Source: an uncultured Cytophagaceae bacterium | GTDB taxonomy: Bacteria; Bacteroidota; Bacteroidia; Cytophagales; Spirosomataceae | Direction of reading: 5' to 3' | Length of the DNA: 11,812 nt | Assembly (NCBI GenBank): GCA_903960725.1 | Contig: CAJCBY010000167.1 | Coordinates: 1 to 11,812 of the forward strand | Shown: positions 1-5,897 of the stretch, piece after piece | How positions within the stretch are numbered: the first letter of the stretch is position 1 | Layout: every line of letters begins with the position of its first letter | Position numbers and translations under genes: made by a program | Notes under the pieces: model-generated | Seen by the model: the letters and a program-made list of their open reading frames with translations, nothing else | What the model was told of the DNA's origin: nothing | Database searches by the model: none

Positions 1-153
1 ATCCAAATGATCCGACATAAAGATGGGTTTACCATCCATAATGCGGAAGAAATCAAAAATACCGAAACCACGCAAGAAACCGACATCCTTAACAGAAACG
101 GTCACCTTTTCGGGGTCTTGCCAAGTACCGTTATAATAAATGGGATATGCCAT
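1..153 (-). CDS. Class IV (fold-type IV) PLP aminotransferase, N-terminal fragment
   Basis: This is the first 51 codons of a gene that continues beyond the left edge. The translation begins MAYPIYYNGTWQ and continues with a VSVKDVGFLRGFGIFDFFR stretch and DGKPIFMSDHLD. This is the typical start of branched-chain, D-amino-acid or aminodeoxychorismate-lyase-type (IlvE/Dat/PabC) enzymes: a short strand with YNG, then the F-x-x-G-x-x-x-F(D/E) segment, then 'dGkp..l..HldR'. The catalytic lysine and the substrate-specific loops lie outside the window, so the reaction cannot be decided. The ATG at 151-153 lies inside the end of folP, giving a 23-nt overlap and probable translational coupling. The folP linkage makes a PabC role (p-aminobenzoate supply) attractive, but IlvE- or Dat-like function is equally possible. 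Confidence 0.8.
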   Translation of the reverse strand, partial: MAYPIYYNGTWQDPEKVTVSVKDVGFLRGFGIFDFFRIMDGKPIFMSDHLD

Positions 154-1000
154 TTTGTTGTAGTTTTTTGACTAAATGTATCGTTTCTTTGGCCTGTATC
201 ACATCGTGCACACGCAAAATAGACGCACCTTGCAATAAGGCAACCGTATGCAATACCGATGACCCATTCAATGCCTCATCAGCTGAAATACCTAATTCTT
301 TCCAAATCATGGTCTTGCGCGACAAACCTGCTAAGATGGGCGCTCCTAATAATTTGAAGGAACGAAGATGAGCCAGTAAAGTATAATTATGATCCAACGA
401 TTTAGAAAAACCAAAACCTGGGTCTACAATCAAATCCTTGAAGCCGCGCGAACGTAGCTCCTGGACTTTTGGCAATAAATCGTGTAATACCTCCGCCACC
501 ACATTTTGATAGTCAGGCACTTCGTGTACTTGTTCGAAACGCCCCACACTGTGACTCAGAATATAGGGAACTTGATTTTCGACAATATAATCGAACACGC
601 CTTCGTCCATTTGACCGGCACCGATGTCATTAAAAAGATGTGCCCCCGCCGCGAGAGCTGCCTTAGCAACCGCCACACGGTAGGTATCTATGGAAATAAT
701 AACAGATGGATATGCCGCGGAAATAGCAGAAATAATGGGACAAACCCGCTCAATCTCTTCCTCTGGACTCACCGGTGCAGCCCCGGGTCTTGTCGAATGA
801 CCTCCAATATCCAAAATCAAGGCACCGGACTCGATCATGGAGGATGCCTGTTGCAAAGCTAATTCAACAGAGGATACGCGACTACCTTCATAAAAGGAAT
901 CGGGGGTAATGTTCAAAATACCCATGATTTGGGGCCTCGAAAAATCAAGTAATTGCCCATTTAAACGGATTGTTTGACTTGTGGAAAAAAGAGCGTCCAA
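131..1000 (-). CDS. folP: Dihydropteroate synthase
   Basis: Cytoplasmic TIM-barrel enzyme that condenses p-aminobenzoate with 6-hydroxymethyl-dihydropterin pyrophosphate to give dihydropteroate, in folate synthesis; it is the sulfonamide target. The 289 residues match the family's usual length. Visible motifs are MGILNITPDSF (26-36, with N30), DIGGHSTRPGA (64-74), SIDT with D105, FNDIGAG with N124, DPGFGFSK (193-200), LSRK with K229, and the C-terminal RVHD (263-266). The loop usually written MHMxG reads SHSVG (149-153), which is unusual. The start is TTG at 998-1000: an in-frame stop lies just upstream at 1013-1015, and the first ATG (923-925) would remove the residues ahead of the first barrel strand. 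It is transcribed away from the DUF1599 gene across a 75-bp gap and overlaps the downstream aminotransferase gene. Confidence 0.95.
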   Translation of the reverse strand: MDALFSTSQTIRLNGQLLDFSRPQIMGILNITPDSFYEGSRVSSVELALQQASSMIESGALILDIGGHSTRPGAAPVSPEEEIERVCPIISAISAAYPSVIISIDTYRVAVAKAALAAGAHLFNDIGAGQMDEGVFDYIVENQVPYILSHSVGRFEQVHEVPDYQNVVAEVLHDLLPKVQELRSRGFKDLIVDPGFGFSKSLDHNYTLLAHLRSFKLLGAPILAGLSRKTMIWKELGISADEALNGSSVLHTVALLQGASILRVHDVIQAKETIHLVKKLQQNGISHLL

Positions 1001-1027
1001 ATCGAGTGAATTTTAGGATAATTTAAA

Positions 1028-1035
1028 TAATTTTG
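1028..1035 (+). promoter_or_regulatory. Candidate Bacteroidota -7 promoter box for the DUF1599 operon
   Basis: TAATTTTG is an exact match to the Bacteroidota sigma consensus TAnnTTTG. It lies 40 nt before the ATG at 1076, in the gap between divergent genes, which is a sensible place for the operon promoter. No clear -33 TTG was found at the expected distance, so this rests on the -7 box alone. No equally good box was seen on the minus strand for folP. Confidence 0.4.
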
Positions 1036-1075
1036 TAGGCTATAAAAACGTGAGCATCGTCTAAAAACTGATTCT

Positions 1076-1654
1076 ATGAATAGGGACTCAACGCCTTCCC
1101 AAACCGAAATCGAATATCGCCAAGTAATTTCATACTGCAAAGCCTTGTTTGATAAAAAAAACAAAGATTACGGTACTTCATGGAGAATTTTACGACTATC
1201 TAGCTTAACCGATCAGATCTTCATAAAAGCCCAACGCATTCGCAGCATCCAAGAAAAAGGAGCACAAAAAATCGAGGATGGCATCGAAGGGGAATTCATT
1301 GGAATCATCAACTACTGCATCATCGCGCTCATCCAAAAATCGCTGGAAGGTTCCGATCAAATGGAATTTGCTCCGGAGGAATTAGGCCGCATTTATGATG
1401 AGCAAGTAGAAATCACATTGGAATTATTGCGCAATAAAAACCACGATTACGGTGAGGCATGGCGCGACATGCGCATCAGCAGCATGACGGACTTAATTCT
1501 GATGAAGATTTTCCGTACGAAGCAAATCGAAAACAATGATGGTGTGACCCTAGTTTCCGAAGGAGTTGAAGCAAATTACCAAGACATGCTTAACTATGCC
1601 GTATTCTGCCTTATCACTTTGAAAGGCGAGCAACAGCAGCAACAACAGCAATAA
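1076..1654 (+). CDS. Tandem DUF1599 (nucleotide-modification-associated domain 1) protein
   Basis: The 192-residue soluble, mainly helical protein contains two copies of one domain, at about residues 27-86 and 119-180. Each copy carries K-N-(K/H)-DYG, then a W (36 and 129), R-(L/I)-SS-(L/M)-TD (40-46 and 133-139), a basic helix, and G-(I/V)-E...NY (69-80 and 163-174). This corresponds to Pfam DUF1599, renamed nucleotide modification associated domain 1 from gene-context work. The acidic/Asn pattern in the last helix resembles MazG-like all-alpha NTP pyrophosphohydrolases, but that is my inference and no activity can be assigned. The protein ends in seven glutamines coded by a CAA/CAG run. Its TAA shares a base with the next ATG (TAATG). 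The gene diverges from folP, a linkage I recall from other Bacteroidota. Confidence 0.85.
   Translation: MNRDSTPSQTEIEYRQVISYCKALFDKKNKDYGTSWRILRLSSLTDQIFIKAQRIRSIQEKGAQKIEDGIEGEFIGIINYCIIALIQKSLEGSDQMEFAPEELGRIYDEQVEITLELLRNKNHDYGEAWRDMRISSMTDLILMKIFRTKQIENNDGVTLVSEGVEANYQDMLNYAVFCLITLKGEQQQQQQQ
1631..1651 (+). repeat. CAR trinucleotide repeat encoding a poly-Gln tail
   Basis: Seven consecutive CAA/CAG codons form the last seven residues of the DUF1599 protein, directly before its TAA stop and the overlapping ATG of the next gene. The repeat unit is three bases, so slippage would change tail length without shifting the frame. Confidence 0.8.
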
Positions 1655-2736
1655 TGACCAAAATCGCGAAGTTTTTATTGGTAGGGATTTTCATCTTCTC
1701 AGGTCTCATTAAATTGAATGACCCAATCGGAACCCAACTCAAACTGGAAGAATACTTTGACGTATTCTCGGTGGACTTCGCCTTTATGGCTGGTTTTTGG
1801 AAATTTTGGATTCCATATGCGCTGATTCTATCCATCTTATTAAGCAGTTTGGAAATCGTTTTAGCCATCGCGCTAGCACTGAATTACCGCATCAAACAGA
1901 CTTTATATGCCTTTGTAGGTATCCTAGCTTTCTTCGGATTCTTGACCTTCTATTCTGCCTATTTTAACAAGGTAACGGACTGTGGATGTTTTGGAGAAGC
2001 AATTAAATTAACTCCCTGGACGTCTTTTGGAAAAGACATTTTCCTACTCATTCTGACTGCCATTTTACTCATTGCAAAGAAACCGTCTGACAGAAAAACG
2101 GGCAAATGGGTCGCAGTAACAGCCGTTGCCAGCATAGCCCTTGGGACATTTTGCTATCTACATTTACCCATTAGCGATGGATTACCCTATGCCGTTGGAG
2201 ACAATATCCCATCGAATATGAAGGAGCGCGAGCCATTAAAGTTCTCCTATGTGTACAAAATCAAAGGGGTTGAAACGGAGCTAAGTGAAATGCCTACCGA
2301 TACGACGGCACAATTCATTTCGATGCAGGCAACGAATGAAAAAGAAGCGAAACCCTTGATTACAGACTACCAATTGTGGGCGGAAGGGGATACAACGAAT
2401 TATACACAAGAAAGCTTTAAAGGAGCAAAATTGATGATCATTATCCCGAACATTCATCACATTAATGAGGGGGCTTTACCAGCGATTGAAAAACTAACGA
2501 AGGGATTAAAAAATATCACCGTTTGGCTCGTATCCTCTTCGCCTGACGCAGAGGTCAACGCTTTACGTCACAAATACCAATTAGCGTTTCCTGCGCTTTC
2601 TGCAGATACGAAAATACTTAAAACCATCGTTCGCTCTAGCCCGGGATTGTGGCTATTAAAAGACGGAACAGTCAAAGGAAAATGGTCTTCCTATGCCCTT
2701 CCCTCTGCGGAGGAAATTCAACAAAGCCTAGAATAA
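1654..2736 (+). CDS. DoxX/MauE-like membrane protein of the BT_3928 family with C-terminal thioredoxin-like domain
   Basis: The 360-residue integral membrane protein has about five hydrophobic helices (roughly 5-21, 53-76, 83-103, 126-141, 152-169) followed by a soluble C-terminal half. The first helix ends with FSGLIKLNDPIG, typical of Bacteroidota DoxX-like proteins. Between helices 3 and 4 lies DCGCFGE (109-115), the CxC-type motif of MauE/DoxX redox-associated membrane proteins. The C-terminal domain (about 190-360) has a thioredoxin-like look near its end (PGLWLLKDGTVKGKW) but contains no CxxC, so it is not an ordinary thiol oxidoreductase. With five helices and an inward N-terminus, this domain would face the periplasm (inference). 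A role in envelope thiol chemistry is plausible but unproven. The start codon overlaps the DUF1599 stop by one base, and aroK begins 5 nt after its stop. Confidence 0.8.
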   Translation: MTKIAKFLLVGIFIFSGLIKLNDPIGTQLKLEEYFDVFSVDFAFMAGFWKFWIPYALILSILLSSLEIVLAIALALNYRIKQTLYAFVGILAFFGFLTFYSAYFNKVTDCGCFGEAIKLTPWTSFGKDIFLLILTAILLIAKKPSDRKTGKWVAVTAVASIALGTFCYLHLPISDGLPYAVGDNIPSNMKEREPLKFSYVYKIKGVETELSEMPTDTTAQFISMQATNEKEAKPLITDYQLWAEGDTTNYTQESFKGAKLMIIIPNIHHINEGALPAIEKLTKGLKNITVWLVSSSPDAEVNALRHKYQLAFPALSADTKILKTIVRSSPGLWLLKDGTVKGKWSSYALPSAEEIQQSLE

Positions 2737-2741
2737 TACGA

Positions 2742-3260
2742 ATGAAGAATATCTATTTAGTGGGAATGCCCTCCTCTGGAAAAAGCACCTTAGGAAAAGA
2801 ATTAGCAAAGAATATTGGTTACTCCTTCATGGACATGGACAAGTTAATTGAAACCCGTGAACAGAAGACGGTATCGGAGATCTTTTCGAATTTTGGCGAG
2901 GCGCACTTCCGTGAAATAGAAAAAAAGACGTTACGAGGTTTTCAACCAGATCAATCGATGGTTATCGCCACGGGTGGTGGAGTTCCTTGCTTTAATGACA
3001 ATATGGATTTCATAAAAGCGAATGGGGTCAGTGTATTCCTAAATGTAGATGTGAATGATTTAGCCACGCGTCTGTACAAAGCACAAGGAAATAATCGTCC
3101 CTTACTTGATAAGACCCAAAGCGAAGAAGTCGTCATCGCCTCCATCAAAAAAACATTTGAAGAGCGTTTGCCATTTTACCAGCAAGCTGATATTCAAGTA
3201 GACGGAGAAATAACGGTAAGCCAACTGCTTTGGCTTTTAGACCAATATATACCGGTTTAG
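2742..3260 (+). CDS. aroK: Shikimate kinase
   Basis: Cytoplasmic P-loop kinase that phosphorylates shikimate at the 3-hydroxyl with ATP, the fifth step towards chorismate. The 172 residues are the usual length. Visible are the Walker A loop GMPSSGKST (8-16), the shikimate-binding MDMDKLIE (30-37, D33), FREIE with R57, ATGGGVP (76-82), the lid segment NRPLL with R119, and RLPFY with R142. The frame is open further upstream (from 2649) but that part lies inside the preceding gene; the ATG at 2742 puts the protein start at MKNIYLVG, as expected for the family. It is the third gene of the operon, 5 nt after the membrane-protein stop. Its TAG overlaps by 4 nt the stop of the convergent outer-membrane gene. 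Confidence 0.96.
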   Translation: MKNIYLVGMPSSGKSTLGKELAKNIGYSFMDMDKLIETREQKTVSEIFSNFGEAHFREIEKKTLRGFQPDQSMVIATGGGVPCFNDNMDFIKANGVSVFLNVDVNDLATRLYKAQGNNRPLLDKTQSEEVVIASIKKTFEERLPFYQQADIQVDGEITVSQLLWLLDQYIPV

Positions 3261-4810
3261 AAATAGATTCCGCCTCCGATCATAATTTGCGTTGACGTTA
3301 GATCTAACAAGGCAGAACTAAAATCAGCCGTATTCTTCAATGTATATGGCGTATAGGCATCTTTCTGTGTACGACGAATCGCCGTTAAATCAAGATAGAA
3401 ATTTGATTTTCGGTATCCGATTCCACCCGAAAACTGTAAGGCATTGCGATCAATCGTATCATAGCTTTGTGCATACCCCCCACCAAACATAGCCACACCT
3501 CCACGAACCGAAATAGAAGGAGTCACCCGAATTTCTGATCCTACTTTGACATTCAAAGCCCCCTCGAAATTACGGGAGATTTGACCATTATACTTATTCT
3601 TAAAAGATTGATTAGCCCCGCCACCTAATTCAGCTGACGACACTCGCATAGCGTTGTAACCTACATATTCCAAATCCGCCGTCAAGAACCCCTTTTTTGA
3701 AAAGAAGAAAGCCAAACCACCTGTTATTCTCATAGGAGTAGTCAACTGATAAGAAAACTCATTCGTGGTTAAGCGCATGGGATTTACCTTGGTAATAATA
3801 ATTGGATTACCCGTTGATCCGATTGACGGAATACCAATTACATCTGGAAACAAACGAGCGTCATAGGTTTCATTCATTTGATCATAAAAGGTAGGGCTTC
3901 TAAAGGCAAAAGAAAGTCGAAGAGAGGGATTCACTTTATAGATAGCTCCAAGGCTTAGCGCAATCCCCGAACCTGATGTTAAAAGTGTTTCTTCATATTG
4001 AAAGCCTGCCACATTTTTTGCCCCTACATACTCATCCTCCCACGAAGTAGATGAATTAGAACGAATCCGTGTAAAATGCAAGGCTGCGCCTAAGTAAAAC
4101 TGATCGCGGTATGAGGCTCCATAAGCAAAATCCCAGGATGTTAACGCCCCTGTATTGGTAGCAGAACCAAATTGATTAGTGGGCAATAAAGGCTGAAAAC
4201 GTTCAAATGGTGCACCCCCCGTAGTAGGATTAGGGTTGATTAAATAGGTTTGATACGCCAAAGCCTCAGGCGAATCTGCTGTCCCTGAAACAGCATCGTA
4301 CTCTTCATCTAGACTAGCGCCAGTGGCCCCTTTTTCATTTGCTTTTTCAATGAAGTTATCCAGTAAAGAACTACGGTTATTCGTCCCTGAAACTTGCATT
4401 GGTTGAATAAAAATCGCTTGACGAGAATAGCCAAAACCAAAAGAACCATGCCAATCTCCTCCGCCCAGGTTATTACTGGAAAGCACCATACCTAACGTAG
4501 GAAATTGAATTTGATTTTCAGTCGCGTTATTCGAGGAGCTAAGGTAATTTGATTGCGTTTGAACTCCCGTGTAGGCAAGACTCATATTCACCTCTGAACG
4601 AGTATATAGGCCTAAACCTGCTGGATTACCTGAGATAGAACTTAAGTCTGCACCTAAAGCACTATTCGCACCACCCAAAGCCTGCATCCGTGCAGTTCCA
4701 GTCGAGTAGGTCGTAGAAAATTGTTTGGCTAAACCGGGGTAGGTATAGATTTGAGCCACAGCACTATTCAGCGTACATACGCCGAGTAGGAATAAAAGAG
4801 CTTTCTTCAT
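3257..4810 (-). CDS. OMPP1/FadL-like outer-membrane beta-barrel protein
   Basis: The 517-residue precursor has a signal peptide MKKALLFLLGVCTLNSAVA, with likely cleavage before Q20. After it comes a conserved FadL-family-like segment: MQALGGANSALG, then SSISGNPAGLGLYTRSEV. The remainder alternates polar and aromatic residues in beta-barrel fashion and ends in GGGIYF, a C-terminal aromatic residue suited to BAM recognition. Relatives in Bacteroidota are often annotated as OmpP1/FadL/TodX transporters or 'hemin receptor', but cargo (fatty acids, hydrophobic compounds or other) cannot be read from this sequence. It is the second gene after a lipoprotein gene, with only 9 nt between them, so the two are probably co-transcribed. 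Its final TAA overlaps the stop of convergent aroK by 4 nt. Confidence 0.85.
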   Translation of the reverse strand: MKKALLFLLGVCTLNSAVAQIYTYPGLAKQFSTTYSTGTARMQALGGANSALGADLSSISGNPAGLGLYTRSEVNMSLAYTGVQTQSNYLSSSNNATENQIQFPTLGMVLSSNNLGGGDWHGSFGFGYSRQAIFIQPMQVSGTNNRSSLLDNFIEKANEKGATGASLDEEYDAVSGTADSPEALAYQTYLINPNPTTGGAPFERFQPLLPTNQFGSATNTGALTSWDFAYGASYRDQFYLGAALHFTRIRSNSSTSWEDEYVGAKNVAGFQYEETLLTSGSGIALSLGAIYKVNPSLRLSFAFRSPTFYDQMNETYDARLFPDVIGIPSIGSTGNPIIITKVNPMRLTTNEFSYQLTTPMRITGGLAFFFSKKGFLTADLEYVGYNAMRVSSAELGGGANQSFKNKYNGQISRNFEGALNVKVGSEIRVTPSISVRGGVAMFGGGYAQSYDTIDRNALQFSGGIGYRKSNFYLDLTAIRRTQKDAYTPYTLKNTADFSSALLDLTSTQIMIGGGIYF

Positions 4811-4819
4811 GATCGTAAA

Positions 4820-5779
4820 TTAACGAGGTCCGCGACTAGAACCACCACCGCCTCCGCCACCACCGCCGGAACCTCCGCTAGAGCTAGGGCTGCTGTATGA
4901 TGGAGTGGAATAGGAATTTGTCCTTTGGCCTCCATCTACAGGCGCTGACTTGTATTCGTAATTCGAATTACGTCGAGGAGCCACATAAGCGGGTTGAGAA
5001 CTTGAACCTGATGATTGACCTGATGGCTGCGTATTCACGCGAGGCAAATTATTCCCCTGTACATTATAAGAATTGCTAGAGCCACGAGGCGAATTAGAAT
5101 AATTTCCACCGGAATTTCGGTTAGTAGAACGATCTTCACGTGGTCCATAATTTCGTCTTTCCCGCGTGTCGTTGGTCATGCTTTGACCACCAAACCCTGT
5201 ATTAAATCCACCAGCACCGAAATAATTGAAATTTCTATAGTAATTATTTATGCCAAAAGGACTATAAAATGGACTGTAGAATGAACTATAATAGGGGTCA
5301 AAAAACGGATTGAACGGATCATTAAACGGGCTATAAAATGAATAGGGATTAAAAACTGAAACCCCTAAACCCAAACCAAATGTTCTATATGGATTTCCGA
5401 AAAACGAAAAGGACGGATTCCAATAATTAAAGGGAGTAAAACGGTAACCATACCCCATATATGGACTATTAAATAGGCCATCTGAAAGACCCTGCTGGTA
5501 AGCTGACTGATATAAATTAGGATTAACTCGCGAAAAAGATTGTTGTGCTAAACCCTCTTCTTCTTCGATAATTTCTGCCTCTGACTCATCTAAATCTTGA
5601 AAATCTAGGTATTTCTTGTCTTTCGCTGCCTTAGCGGCCTTTACTTTTGCTATTTGTACAGAACGATTAGCTTCATCATAAAGATCATCTGACACGTAAG
5701 AATTTGAGGTGACATTCACACAGCTTTGTAGGATTCCAAACCCCAAAAGCAAAAGAAAAGCAAAAAAGTGATTTTTCAT
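4820..5779 (-). CDS. Low-complexity aromatic/Gly/Ser-rich lipoprotein, function unknown
   Basis: I do not recognise a characterised family. The 319-residue precursor starts with a lipoprotein signal (MKNHFFAFLLLLGFGILQSC; lipobox LQSC with C20 as the lipidated residue). Residues about 40-76 are charged and probably helical (KAAKAAKDKK, then an acidic SEAEIIEEEE run). Residues about 103-190 are extraordinarily rich in Y, F, P, N and S, with repeated (Y/F)(S/N/D)PF units. Residues about 200-319 are N/S/G/R/Q-rich and presumably disordered, ending in nine consecutive glycines and SSRGPR. The lipoprotein probably sits in the outer membrane. The gene precedes and is likely co-transcribed with the OMPP1-like barrel gene, so they may be partners. 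An exact -7 box (5844-5851) lies upstream. The coding frame is well supported by the signal peptide and by the absence of stops despite low complexity. Confidence 0.75.
   Translation of the reverse strand: MKNHFFAFLLLLGFGILQSCVNVTSNSYVSDDLYDEANRSVQIAKVKAAKAAKDKKYLDFQDLDESEAEIIEEEEGLAQQSFSRVNPNLYQSAYQQGLSDGLFNSPYMGYGYRFTPFNYWNPSFSFFGNPYRTFGLGLGVSVFNPYSFYSPFNDPFNPFFDPYYSSFYSPFYSPFGINNYYRNFNYFGAGGFNTGFGGQSMTNDTRERRNYGPREDRSTNRNSGGNYSNSPRGSSNSYNVQGNNLPRVNTQPSGQSSGSSSQPAYVAPRRNSNYEYKSAPVDGGQRTNSYSTPSYSSPSSSGGSGGGGGGGGGSSRGPR
4841..4876 (-). repeat. GGN codon run encoding poly-glycine
   Basis: The coding strand of the lipoprotein gene has a near-continuous run of glycine codons here (residues 302-313, interrupted by one serine, ending in nine glycines). 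The codons vary in the third base, so this is an imperfect rather than a perfect trinucleotide repeat. Confidence 0.7.
5210..5473 (-). repeat. Degenerate repeats encoding aromatic-Pro-Phe units
   Basis: This section of the lipoprotein gene encodes irregular repeats of the form (Y/F)-(S/N/D)-P-F, for example YSPFNDPFNPFFDPYY and FYSPFYSPFG. At DNA level several similar blocks recur (such as actataaaatg-like stretches around 5260-5345), which suggests growth by local duplication followed by drift. Confidence 0.55.
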
Positions 5780-5820
5780 GGTTTTTAGCGGATGATGTCA
5801 ATTTAAAGATGAACAAAACG

Positions 5821-5828
5821 TATCTTTG
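5821..5828 (+). promoter_or_regulatory. Candidate -7 promoter box for proS
   Basis: TATCTTTG, followed by TA, matches the Bacteroidota TAnnTTTG box exactly. It lies 69 nt before the proS ATG. No convincing -33 TTG was seen. It interleaves with the opposite-strand box at 5844-5851. Confidence 0.5.
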
Positions 5829-5843
5829 TAACGTTCCATTTTT

Positions 5844-5851
5844 CAAATGTA
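5844..5851 (-). promoter_or_regulatory. Candidate -7 promoter box for the lipoprotein/barrel operon
   Basis: Read on the minus strand this is TACATTTG, an exact TAnnTTTG match, 64 nt before the lipoprotein ATG. The upstream -33 element is not clear. The position is right for a promoter serving the two minus-strand envelope genes. Confidence 0.45.
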
Positions 5852-5897
5852 AAGTAAACGAAAAAACGAACACTACATTACGATTTTAACAATTTTT

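Noticed and set aside
506..862. 118-codon open frame on the plus strand inside folP
   Set aside because: Opposite-strand shadow of a strongly supported gene; the translation shows no family motif.
961..1164. 67-codon minus-strand frame across the folP/DUF1599 gap
   Set aside because: It overlaps both real genes' starts and the translation looks random; the gap is better explained by promoters.
3218..3238. Hairpin AAGCCAA-CTGCT-TTGGCTT followed by TT near the end of aroK, terminator-like in the plus direction
   Set aside because: It lies before the aroK stop codon, the stem is short (7 bp) and the T run is weak, so termination there would cut the aroK message; more likely chance.
3297..3308. 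Perfect 12-bp palindrome GTTAGATCTAAC just inside the barrel gene
   Set aside because: No loop, no T tail and no second copy seen; it is within coding sequence and can be explained by chance.
5685..5873. 62-codon minus-strand frame overlapping the lipoprotein start
   Set aside because: Different frame from the lipoprotein with its clear lipobox signal; no recognisable features.
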